From Micropterix aruncella (lineage: Eukaryota; Arthropoda; Insecta; Lepidoptera; Micropterigidae), in NCBI GenBank assembly GCA_944548615.1, contig OX155960.1:8676029-8740028 (forward strand): a stretch of DNA of 64,000 nt. The letters are read 5' to 3'. The notes under the pieces are model-generated. The model was not told the origin of the DNA. It saw nothing but the letters and a program-made list of their open reading frames with translations, and did no database searches. Each line of letters opens with the position of its first letter. The stretch's first letter is position 1. Position numbers and translations under genes: made by a program. Positions 1 to 10,800 of the stretch are shown here, in pieces.

Positions 1-90
1 AAAAAAACGCGGAACCAGATCTGGTCGTATCATACTCAACGGATAATTGTTTCACAACCAGATTTGGTCGTATCATACTCAAGGGGTTAA
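1..90 (+). mobile_element. TTAA MITE family 1, partial copy cut by the window edge
   Basis: Matches the right end of the ~310 bp MITE at 2768-3081 (AACCAGATCTGGTCGTATCA, then CATACTCAAGGGG) and ends in TTAA at 87-90. Confidence 0.8.
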
Positions 91-105
91 CTGTCAAAAT
101 ATCAA

Positions 106-415
106 GTAAATAGTTGTCTAAATGTTAAAATCTCAAAATGTCAATAAGTTACCATAAATATATTGTGTTTAGTTTCAAATAAAAGGTCTGTTTAAGTACA
201 TTCCAAAAATATATGTATCTATATGGATAAACACACAAACACAAATATTTCATTTAAAAAAATGTAAGTAAAAAATATTTTTAAATACACTTTCATTCAT
301 TCTGCCACTATAATTCACTTTTTGTAATGGCAGTTATGTTTTTTCATTCATTTTAATATATTTACGAGTTCTTTTTATATCTGGGTGGGCATGTCTGCTA
401 TAATCCGCTAACAAA
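106..415 (+). repeat. Dispersed repeat, sister copy at 20005-20270
   Basis: AAGTAAATAGTTGTCTAA at the start, a shared AAAGGTCTG...AGTAC block, and TGTAATGGCAGT then TTTTAATAT near the end recur in the same order at 20005-20270. The copies differ by many substitutions and small indels. No coding sequence is seen. The class is unknown. Confidence 0.6.
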
Positions 416-1360
416 GTGAGAATTGCAACTCATGGTTGAAACACAAAGAAAGGTTATGAGAAACGCTACAATGATATTCCGACAATTAAAGATAAGATCT
501 CTGATAAAAAATGACGCTGAGCTGTTGCCGGAGTCAATAACCTGAATCATCCTTAGACCTCAGCCACTGTGCTGTAATTTTCCGCCCAGATTGATTTTCG
601 AGTAATACAATAATTTTTTACATCAATACGTATTTTGGCAGTGCGTAAACAACAAAATCTCAGAGTAAGATAGGTTATCTAAAATTTATCTCGCGTAACA
701 ATTGGTGTAATACCTAGAATGCTGATACTGATAATTTGTCTAAGGTTAGCACCTTAGTTTTTTTCTCAATGTTAACACTGTTTAGTACGAAATGTGATTA
801 TTATGGTTGAAGCTTGACTTAGGACGACCTAGAGGAGTTGACAATGACAGTTGCATTGGCAAGGCTGTTAGCAAGGTTACGCTTTGATTTATCAAGCGGT
901 CAGTTTTTAAGTTCGTTTTATAAAAAAACTATTGTTAGCTAAGGGATAGGCCATTAATCACGTTAGGCTCGAAAGGGGGGGGGGGGGTTGAAAAAAATCA
1001 CAAAATATCACAAAGGGGTAGGGGGGTGTAGCGTAATATCACTTGTATTTATTTTTTAGTTGAATGCGCGATTTCTAAACTGAAAAACAGCGCATGACCT
1101 TGACTCGCCATTGCCAGGCCTTGCTTTATTATTTTTATGCCAGTCAGAAACAACCTGCAACCTTAATGTCTGTCTGGACATTTTTATCATAGTGCTTAAT
1201 TTTCCAGACTTAAATTAGCTTATACCTGTATTTAAAGATAATATCCAGATTTTTTAACATACTACAGATTTTTTAACGTACTAAAAAAATACACGTGATT
1301 TTAGGTAGGGGGGGGTTAAAAAGTTGCTAAAAAGCATCAGGTGATTAATGGACAACGCCT
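416..1360. other. Non-coding stretch with poly-G runs
   Basis: No supported gene. It holds a run of about 14 G at 974-987 and shorter G runs near 1018 and 1310. Otherwise unremarkable AT-rich sequence. Confidence 0.5.
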
Positions 1361-1479
1361 AACAGACTTGGTGATAACAAAGATACCAGCGATACGACAA
1401 ATCTCTGTCTATAGAAATTCCAGGCGATAAAAGAGATGGTGTTAGAGGAATGAGGAGGAGGACAGACTCACTTGACAGG

Positions 1480-2060
1480 GATTGACTAGCTCTTTGCACT
1501 GCAAGACGTAACCAGATTGGGTTAAAATGAAGGGGGAAAATGGAGGAAAGATATTATCAGAGCAAAGGATTGGAGCAGGTATATACTAGCAGGATCTGAG
1601 ACCAAAATTGAGGAAATCACTGGGTCCTCGCTCCACGATTTTTCAAGTGAAAGCCTTGGGTATAATTAGTGAAAGAAACCTCAAAGATAAAGACCTACAC
1701 ATTTTCACGAATAGCAGATCAGTGCTTCTAGCCAAAAGCCACAGATAGACAGGCAAACTAATGGTGAATAACACTGCAAGACAGAACCAGAGATTGGGTT
1801 AAATAAAGTTGGAGGGAACAAATCTGAGGCAAGCAAGGTGGGCTATTAGAGAACCCACTCTTAGACTAACTGGATACTGCTTGAGACTTTTCAACAACAA
1901 TTTATGGAAAAAGGTAGGACTGCTAACTGGGCACTGTCAACATCAAATACCTAAACACTCATGGTATAGTGGAAGACCACCCCATGCAAGGGCTATAGAG
2001 CAGAAGAGGCCCCATAAATACCTGGGATGCTACCTAAATGAGCAGCGGGACTGCAGTTAG
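1480..2060 (+). pseudogene. LINE RNase H / C-terminal relic
   Basis: Scattered frames resemble the RNase H region of insect LINEs: HIFTNSRSVLLAKSHR near 1700 and GLLTGHCQHQIPKHSW at about 1918-1965, the latter like the conserved ITGHC region. The frame is broken many times. Assignment rests on short motifs only. Confidence 0.4.
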
Positions 2061-2767
2061 GAAGCGAAAAAAAATCCGAATTGAACTTGCTATCTTTTTC
2101 AAGATGAAGAAACTTATTTGTAGCAGTAGCCTCCCAACAAGCACAAAAGCCATATAAGAAGTGTCGAATATAGCTTTAAGCTGATTAAAAGTCATGTAGA
2201 GGCGTTCAGATTAACTCTCAGCTATGTAAAGGTGTCATTTAAAGCAATTGGGCTTATATTACGTTTTAGTCATATAATGTTGTCGTATAAAGCTTTTTAG
2301 TCGAATAAGGGTGGTATAATCGCTATAAAGCATACTAATTTACATCCATTTTATGACTAACAGCTGTATAGTAGTTGAAGATAGCCTTTATGAAACAAAC
2401 AAAGCAAAAGCTACTTCATTACCCTTACTCCACCAAAGGCTGTATAGTGGTTACAAGACCCACCCTTATACAGCTTATAGTCATATTGTGGTCACTAGGA
2501 CCTCACTTACGCAGCTTATAGTTTTATAAAGGTTATATTAAAGTTGCAGATGCCATATAAGCAAAGCGGGCATTTTTTCTCGAATCTTTATAACCTACAT
2601 TTTTTGTATTATATTTTTAAAGGCATTTTAGGTCATAAAATACTCGTATTATAGCTAAATCCTATTTCAAAGTGTGTGAACAATACCCAGCAAGTGTTAT
2701 TTTTTACTGCGAAAAATTAAATTAATTAACAGAAACCTTTAAACCATTATTATGAATTAACATTGAG
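2061..2767. repeat. Degenerate array of short ATATAA/CAGCTTATA-like motifs
   Basis: No gene. Motifs of the kind CAGCTTATA, TATAGTGGT and CATATAA recur irregularly from about 2150 to 2640 and again at 3340-3540, on the other side of a TTAA MITE, as if a diverged simple tandem array had been split. Confidence 0.35.
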
Positions 2768-3081
2768 TTAACCCTTGGAGTAAATGGGTATTTTCATGGA
2801 TGCATCTGTCTCTTTTGCAGGATTTTCGGCGACATCGACTTAAAGTACTATAACTACGAAACTACTACACCAATCATAAAAAGAACAACTGCACAATGAT
2901 TGCATTGAAATTTCGAATATAGAATATTGAAATATCATTTTGTAAAACAATTAGATAATTATGAATAAATATGAGAATGTCAAAGAAGTGAAAAAAAACG
3001 CGGAACCAGATCTGGTCGTATCATACTCAACGGATAATTGTTTCAGAACCAGATTTGGTCGTATCATACTCAACGGGTTAA
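2768..3081 (+). mobile_element. TTAA MITE family 1, full copy
   Basis: TTAA at 2768-2771 and 3078-3081 flank a 306 bp element starting CCCTTGGAGTAAATGGG and ending CATACTCAACGGG. Short terminal inverted repeats (CCCTTGGAGTA / CCCGTTGAGTA) and TTAA targets point to the piggyBac (or Kolobok) style of transposition. No coding capacity. Conserved internal segments include GATGCATCTGTCTCTTTTGC. Confidence 0.88.
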
Positions 3082-3767
3082 AATAATAATATTTTGAAGG
3101 CGCGTAAAATTTTTGTTCGACATGTTACTTAATATTGTCGATGAAATGATGTCCGCAAGAGAACTTGGTGTATTAAACTACAATACAATAATTTTAAAAT
3201 CAATAAAATGCAATATATTAGTAGCCATTAGGAATTATATGCGATGGCAAATGATCATGCAGCTTCCTTTCATTACCATTTTATATCATTTTAAGGCATT
3301 ACCTAAAATGACTAGAAGTTGTAATAATGTATCAATTGGAGACACTTTTACAGCTGCTAGCTATATAAGGTATAGCTAGCAGCTTGTATAAGGTAGCCGT
3401 TATGACCGCTATTCAGTCACTATTCAGCTAAAAGCCGTATAAAATGCGCCTAATCTGGTCATATAGCAGTCATATAAACGTTTATATGCCCAGTTCTTGT
3501 GACTAAAAGATGTAACGATAACGTTGCCGTGATCGTTATATAGCCAATTTGTGCTACTTGGGTATTACACTCCTTTTTTGTTGGACTTTTTTTTTAATCA
3601 CTTTTTATCACTGCACCTCAGAATACGAATTACAAGATGCTGCATATTCTCTATTCTCTTCTATGGGATTAAAGGCTGGATCCACCTGTGCAAGAAACTG
3701 GAGGCCTTTGAATTGTGGGTTTACCGGAAGAATGCCCGCATTGCGTAGACGGACGAGGGTCGCATGC
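3082..3767. other. Non-coding spacer between two opposed MITE copies
   Basis: This 686 bp stretch is bounded on both sides by family 1 MITEs in opposite orientation. Its own sequence is AT-rich with TATAAGG-like motifs; short open frames show no recognisable domain. Confidence 0.45.
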
Positions 3768-4081
3768 TTAACCCCTTGAGTATGATACGACCAAATCTGG
3801 TTCTAAAACAATTATCCGTTGAGTATGATACGACCAGATCTGGTTCCGCGTTTTTTTCACTTCTTTGACGTTCTCATATTTATTAATAATTATCTAATTG
3901 TTTTACAAAATAATATTTCAATATTCTATATTCGAAATTTCAATGCAATCATTGTGGAGTTGTTCTTTTTATGATTGGTGTAGTAGTTTCGTAGTTTTAG
4001 TACTTTAAGGTCGATGTCGCCGAAAATCCTGCAAAAGAGACAGATGCATCCATGAAAATACCCATTTACTCCAAGGGTTAA
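3768..4081 (-). mobile_element. TTAA MITE family 1, full copy, inverted
   Basis: TTAA at 3768-3771 and 4078-4081 flank a minus-strand copy (starts CCCCTTGAGTATGATACGAC, ends ACTCCAAGGG). Closely similar to 2768-3081. Confidence 0.88.
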
Positions 4082-4473
4082 GTGATGAATCCAATGAGAA
4101 AAGATAAAGAAGTACTCAAAACAGAAACTCCAATACTTCAAACATGTCGTTGCCTTAAAAGCAATCTGTCATAAGTCGAAACCACATAGTTTCAAGAAAT
4201 CAACGATTGAAAATTTCGCCTTGCATAATATTTTTTTTCTCCTCGATTTTGAAAGAAATTCAAGATTTTATTAGAAAGAGAGTTAAAAATATTATTCACC
4301 CTTATGAAAGAGTAGAAATACTGACCTCAATATATTATTAGACAAAAAAAATAAATACGTGTGGCACTCGGGGACTGCCGCGGTAAAGCTATTGCATAGC
4401 ATTTTTAACAACTTATGCAATTATAATTATTTATTTATTTTATTTATTTTATTTTTTCTGATATCAGATAACT

Positions 4474-4567
4474 GCGCTCTATCGGAAAACGTTGAAATTA
4501 TTCCGAATCATTTGCGGCTGCGGTAGCAAATGATTCGGAATAATTTAAATGTCCTCCGATAGAGCGC
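4474..4567. repeat. Long inverted repeat (about 42 bp arms)
   Basis: GCGCTCTATCGGA...GAATCATTTGC pairs with GCAAATGATTCGG...TCCGATAGAGCGC around an 8-10 bp loop, with a few mismatches. It could be a tiny fold-back MITE. AGCTATTGCATAGC nearby (4388) has a partner at 6296 on the far side of the Tc1 element. Confidence 0.6.
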
Positions 4568-4840
4568 CGCGCATGATTTTTTTATTCGATGAAGCAAAAA
4601 AACGGATTATAAAAAAAAAAATCGTAGATAAAAAGATAGATAATTAAATTATCTTTAAAATGGTGCAGGTTTCATAATAATACACCAGATAGTATTTGCG
4701 TAGTAGTCGTTTTTGTGTTCGGTTAGACCTAATTTCACAAATTAATTACACTATGTAATATAAACAAAATCTAAAATATTCAAAGCTAAGAATATTAGGA
4801 AAATGTTCTCGTTTAACATATATTTTTTTCGAATCGTAAG

Positions 4841-6199
4841 TACACCCTTGTGCAAATTAATCTGAACACTTCAAAATATTTCATACTGGCAAGTAAAATC
4901 TGTTTTTTTGATGTGGCAACACTGTTCTGTACTGTGAAATGTCATTCTAACCTCTAATGTGACCCTAAGAGCTTGTCATATTGTTGTTGTGCGTGGATTT
5001 TAGTGTTTTTTCCTCACATTGTGTATGTCGGGGACTTTTTGAAGATTTTTGAAGATATTCGGATGTAATTCATCCCTACGAAGACGATGGATATCTCGTT
5101 GGAAATCCGTAGCAAGGTGATTGCTCTAGATGCGCACACATCGCTAAGTCAAAGACGAATATCTGAGGAATGTGGCATATCACTGGGATCAACTAACGCC
5201 ATCATACGGAATCACAGGGAATCTGGTTCAATTTTGCCACAACGAATCGGAAAATGTGGCCGCAAAAGGAAAACTACAATGAAAGATGACACCATTTTGA
5301 TTCGCAACAGTAAAATTAACCCACACAAGACTAGTGACAACTTACAAAAGGAGCTTGCAGCTTCTGGGACGATCGTGCACGCATCTACGGTACGTCGAAG
5401 ACTCTTGGAAAGTGGGCGAAAAGCTAGGAGACCCTTAAAAAAACAGCTTCTTACAAAAACCATGAAGAAAAAAAGGATGACATGGGCACAAAAATATAAG
5501 CTCTGGACTTCTGAGGATTGGAAAAACGTTTTATTTTCTGACGAGAGTCACTTTTTTGTCCAGGGTATGCGTTACCAATTCGTTCGCAGGGCAGACGGAG
5601 AACCACTTTCTCCAGCCCATATCCAACAATCGGTGAAACATCCCGTTAAGAAAATGTTTTGGGGTTGCTTTTCATTCTATGGCACTGGTGCATTAGTTCC
5701 GGTAACAGGAATGATGAATAGTGCAAAATACATAGAAGTTTTGACGGACAGAATGATACATGAGCTAAAAAAAATTCCAACAGAGACTAAAATATTTCAA
5801 CAAGACTTGGCTCCTTGCCATGCTTCCAAGTTGGTAAAGAAATTCTTTACCGATAACAGCATTATGTGTTTGGATTGGCCTGGAAACTCTCCAGATTTAA
5901 ACCCAATCGAAAACTTGTGGTCAATCTGTAAAGCACGGCTAAGAAAAATGGACTGCACTACAAAAGAAAAGCTCGTAAATGCTGTAATTGAGGTGTGGTA
6001 CAGAGATCCGAAAATTCGTGAAAACTGTAAAAACTTGGTGGAATCAATGCCGAAGCGTATACAGTTGCTACTTAAAGCTAAAGGAGGCCACATAAAATAC
6101 TAATTTATAAGCTAAGTTAAAGTTTTGTATGATTTTCATGAATAAAACCACTATTTGACTAAAATTGCCAGTGTTCAGATTAATTTGCACAAGGGTGTA
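4841..6199 (+). mobile_element. Tc1-like DNA transposon, apparently intact
   Basis: Ends are perfect inverted repeats for at least 28 bp (CACCCTTGTGCAAATTAATC and onward) flanked by TA dinucleotides at 4841-4842 and 6198-6199, the standard Tc1/mariner target duplication. The element inside is 1355 bp and carries one open transposase gene. Identical ends and an open frame suggest recent activity. Confidence 0.93.
5087..6103 (+). CDS. Tc1 family transposase (DD34E)
   Basis: An uninterrupted 338-residue frame. The N-terminal half has paired helix-turn-helix DNA-binding regions (for example SQRRISEECGISLGSTNAII, residues 21-40) with a GRKRKT hinge near residue 58. The catalytic triad is visible: Asp152 in LFSDESHF, Asp240 in FQQDLAPCH and Glu275 in SPDLNPIENLW, with 34 residues between the last two, the Tc1 spacing. 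Length is normal for the family (about 340). The enzyme cuts and reinserts the element at TA. No stop, frameshift or missing catalytic residue is seen, so this copy may encode an active enzyme; activity itself is inferred. Confidence 0.95.
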   Translation: MDISLEIRSKVIALDAHTSLSQRRISEECGISLGSTNAIIRNHRESGSILPQRIGKCGRKRKTTMKDDTILIRNSKINPHKTSDNLQKELAASGTIVHASTVRRRLLESGRKARRPLKKQLLTKTMKKKRMTWAQKYKLWTSEDWKNVLFSDESHFFVQGMRYQFVRRADGEPLSPAHIQQSVKHPVKKMFWGCFSFYGTGALVPVTGMMNSAKYIEVLTDRMIHELKKIPTETKIFQQDLAPCHASKLVKKFFTDNSIMCLDWPGNSPDLNPIENLWSICKARLRKMDCTTKEKLVNAVIEVWYRDPKIRENCKNLVESMPKRIQLLLKAKGGHIKY

Positions 6200-7622
6200 G
6201 TACTCGTTTAGACGTAATTATCAGTTTAAAATCATTAATTTTCGTTAGGAAATTTCTTCATTCGGTCGCCGCGCTGGCCTAGGCCAGCGATAAAAGCTAT
6301 GCAATAGCTTAAAAATTTACTAGTATCATTTAACATAAAAATTGTTCATGTTTTTTGTTCAACTTTTGACACTGTATGATTGTGTCGTTTTGTAATATAA
6401 AAACCATTCAGTGAAAAATCGAATATTTAATATTTTAAATGAGACATGAAAGTTATTCATCATCTTTATAATTATACAATAACGACATTAATTGTTGTGT
6501 TAAAACAAATAAATTGAGATAGCATTATTGATTACTCAGTTTTGGACTGAAACATTGTATTGGTAAACTTACAGAACTTAGAAAATAACTTATAGAATTG
6601 TTTACGGATAGCTATTCTAATCAGTTAACTTAGAATCTAAACTTTGTCACTATTTGGTACAAAAAAAAACGAATGTTGAATATTAAATTGGTACTTATAG
6701 AACTTCGAAAAAACTATAAAGAGACTGGAATAAGAAGTGTCGCTTTGCCAATAAAATTATTTTATTCAACTGTCTGAAATATGACACAGTTTGCGGAATG
6801 TCGTTTTGTTTATAAATATTGCCATTGATTTTGCATACTGTTTTAATAGTATACTGGAATGGGCTGTTTGGTGTCAGATTGCTGTGAAGTTGTTTCAAGT
6901 TGGATGCCCAAATGCAAAACGTCACTTGCTCCACCTTGTTATAGTTTTTAGAGACACATTAATGTCGATTTGCTGAATAAAAGTACACCCTTTTTTGAGT
7001 ACATCTGTATATTTAGGTCAAAATGGTTTTTTTTTGTGTTATGACTGATTGCTTTTAAGGCAACGATGTAATGAGGGTCTCGAAATGCAGAATACGTAAT
7101 TAAGGGTCGCTGAAGAACAGGCAGATGAATGGCTTGTTAACAGGAATGTTTCCATAAAATCATACAGCCGTCTAAAAAGTACCTATTTCAACATGTTCCA
7201 GGATTTTTTAAAGAAATGAATGGTACGTAACTTATTTTGTACGATCTTCCGATCGTACATCTTACAATTGCTAAAACAGTCGTACAAATAGGGTTTAAAT
7301 TGTACACATGGCAACGCTGGTACAAGCTCGCTGGCCTCCGACGAAAGAAAATAGCAGCGGCCAGTGCAGCTATCATCTATTTTATAAATTAAATGAAAAA
7401 GCCTAAAAATTAAAGAAATGGAATAAAAAGTAAATAAATAAAGGAAAAACAGAAACGAGAAACACATTTCAGACCATTCTGAGTCATTTGATCTAAACTA
7501 TTTATTTCTAGGATTTATAGTTTTTGAGATCCAGGTGCGATCGGACAGACGGACGGACAGACCCGTCATGTAAGACCTATTTTAAAAGTAAAAAGTCTAA
7601 AAGTATGATAAATGATACTCAC
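6200..7622. other. Intergenic or TOM1 intron sequence, no recognised gene
   Basis: AT-rich, with a palindrome GCTGGCCTAGGCCAGC at 6274-6289. No VHS C-terminal or GAT-domain codons of TOM1 were found here, so this is probably intron 2 of TOM1. Confidence 0.5.
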
Positions 7623-7870
7623 CAATTCGGTCACAAACTCCTTGTTGCACGCTAACACATGGAACTGCTTGTTGCAGTTTTTCACACAGGTCTCCAGGAC
7701 CGTGAGAGTGTACATGACGATGGTGTAGTTCTTCCCGGTGCTTTGCGTCAGGCGCTTCTTGATCGCTTTTATGGCGTCTTTGGGGCCGTCGGCTGTCGTG
7801 TTGATGATATCGCATATTTCCATATTGAGACCCCAGTTCTCTGATGATAAGGAGCCATCTGTGGCTTGCT
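7623..7870 (-). CDS. TOM1: TOM1 exon 2 (VHS domain core)
   Basis: The acceptor CCACCAG|AG completes Glu, and the exon ends GAATTG|GTGAGT. It encodes 82 codons of VHS domain with the family hallmark residues NMEICDIIN and [10 protein letters not shown] content is visibly higher than in the flanking intron. Confidence 0.95.
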
Positions 7871-10800
7871 CTGGTGGAAGGGAGAATACTTTGAATATTG
7901 AGTAAATCATTAGGTCTTCAGATACAATATTTCAAGAGTAAGCAGCGGTCATGTAAAAAGATAAATAACAAATCTGGTATACACACAGCATCATATCCCT
8001 AATTTCGTCTTGATGAAACTGTTCTAGTTATCGGCTATAATAATTGCGATTTTCAGGTTATATTTTAACTCTATCATGGTATATTTGGTATACTGTCTCA
8101 GGAGAACTCATCGCTAGGGTGGCACAATTCGATCCTTTGTTTCGAAACTAGAGTTTACATTTTATTTTATAGTCGCATTGTTTAATTCAGAGTGAGTGAA
8201 AGAAAACCTCAAAATTAGGCCAGAAAATAGAATCTTTTACCAAAGTAAATCATTATAAGGTCACAAGAATGCCACGGCAGAGCAGACATAAATTTTTCAT
8301 AATATTAAATACTGAGATGGGGTCGCCGATACCAGATACTAGTTAGTAAATGCGTTTTCCTCAAAACCATATTTTTCAGTTTCGCACTGGTGATAAAAAA
8401 AAAATAACTAGACGGATCGAGTTGTTCCAAAAAAATTAATTAAAAGATTATTTAATTCTAATCAATACGAACTTAAAAAATCAGCAAAAAATATACATTT
8501 TGTTACTATTTTTAATATTTTTTTGGGCAAAAATCAATTTAATTTCTTGAAAAATTATTAAATTATAATTTTTTTATTTTTATTTCATTTATTTAAGTCC
8601 ATAAAAATACATTTAATTCCAAAAACATTCTCTTTGCCTAATATTTCATAGTTAATTAAACAGTTTTCCAATTTACTTCCTAACTCGGAAAGAGATTCAG
8701 AAATGATAGTTTGTGGTTTACCACCTCACTAGGAATAACCTGTATCGAGGTGGTACCAACTACCAACAGAAATCGTATATTGCCTGCCGAAAGAGCATGA
8801 TGTATCCGCTCTTAGGTTTTTATTTTATTTTATTATTTTTTTTAACTTTATATTGCAATGGTATTTACATTTAATAATTACAAGGATGGAGGTAGTTACT
8901 TTATTCTAAACATTTTAAAATTTGAAGAGACCAAATTAAACAAAAGGTATTTTAGTTCAAAATATTCATAAATAAATATTCTTACATCTAATATAATACA
9001 TACATAGATACGATAATCACATAAACTTTACATGAATTTATATTAAAAGTATATATAAATAAAAATTATTATAAATAAGTACATACATATAATATGATGA
9101 TACAAAAAATATATTATTATGATAACACGAGTATAGTGGCAAAGTGCCTTGATAACTGTTTATCAAAGAAAATGACAATTTGCAATGCCATTTTTTTATA
9201 TAACATAGAAGTTAATTAAGAATGTACTACAATACAATACAATATAGCCGTAAATCTGCATAATATATATAAATAGAAATATGTTCATTCAAGAGATTTT
9301 AATATGCCTCGCAGTCTTTCCTAGATTTATTTAGCAGCCAATTTATAACCACTCTTCGAAAAGTAGGGTACGGTAAGTCGGTCGTCGGTACGTCCATTCT
9401 CAGTTTATTGTAAAGTCTCGGAGCTAGAAAAGTATAATGTCGTTATCCATATGTCGTGTTCATTTTTACCTCAGGTTGTCTTTATGCCAAATAATAACTT
9501 TAAGTTATTTTTTTTACTTCATCTACAAAATATACATTATATGGAATAATTTTTTTTTTTTTTTTTTTTTTTTATTTATTTATTTATTGCTCCACAAAAA
9601 AAATTACACCGTTAGCACTTAACATTGATTGTGTTGCTCCTAACTAGGCAGAGCCTGTTCTAAGGAGAACACCAATACAAATGATTAAAAAATACATACT
9701 AAAAATAAAAAATTGAATCAAATCAAGTTAAATTCCAAACCAAAAATATATTTTTTTTTAATCAAATCAAGTTAAAATGAAATTCTCACTACACCAAAAT
9801 AATATTAGAACTATAGACAAGTAATACTAAATAATAATAATAATAATATATAATAGCAATAATAAATAATCATTTATAATAATAACTAATAATATATAAG
9901 AATTAATAAAAATACCTGTATAAAATAAATAGAAAATAAATATATTTATTTATTTTAAAATTGTGATGAATGTTTTCTCGGTCTCTCTCCTACCAAGGTT
10001 TATTAACCATGATGTAAGGTGATATTTTTGTTGTTTGCTGCTAATTTCCAATATGTTCTCTTTACTCATGATATTAACCATTCTTGGAGCAAGAAAGCTG
10101 TAATGACGTTGTCCAAAAGACGTTAGACGTTTCGGCACTTCAAAGTTTCCCTTATAACGACCTGATCTCTCCCTGTTTTCCGGAGAAACACAATATTCGT
10201 CTTCATTGTTGTTTTTAAGATGAATTATTGCTTTGAGGCAATACAACTGCCTCAAATCAAGCAATTGTGCCTCAACATACAGGTCGTCAGAAGGATAACG
10301 CCTAGGCTTCCTTAACATGATTCTAATTATTGCCTTTTGGACAACGTTCACTTTCTGGAGGAGGGTTTTTCCGCAAGCTCCCCATCCAAGTATACCGTAT
10401 GTCATTATAGATTGGCATATAGAGTAATATATAATTTTTAAATAGGGCAGGCCGAGAATATCTCGCAATTGAATAAATATATAAATCAGTTTCCTTAGTC
10501 TTTTCACTAGACACTCGGTATGTAATTCCCACCGTAAGTGTCTATCTATAATTATTCCGAGATATTTTATCTCTCTGACTGGTCCGATTGGCTGACAACG
10601 ACACGTGGCATCTCTCTTGCAGTCGTGAATGATAAGATGATGGTGATCATCCGGCTGGCCTCTTACATCGATGCTAAATGGGATGTATTTTGTTTTGCCA
10701 ACATTTAATGTAAGTAGGTTTAGGTCTAGCCAGGTTTTGATTGAAGCCATCGCGATGTTAGTACGATTATATACCTTTTCCCAATTAGAACCGGAAATTA

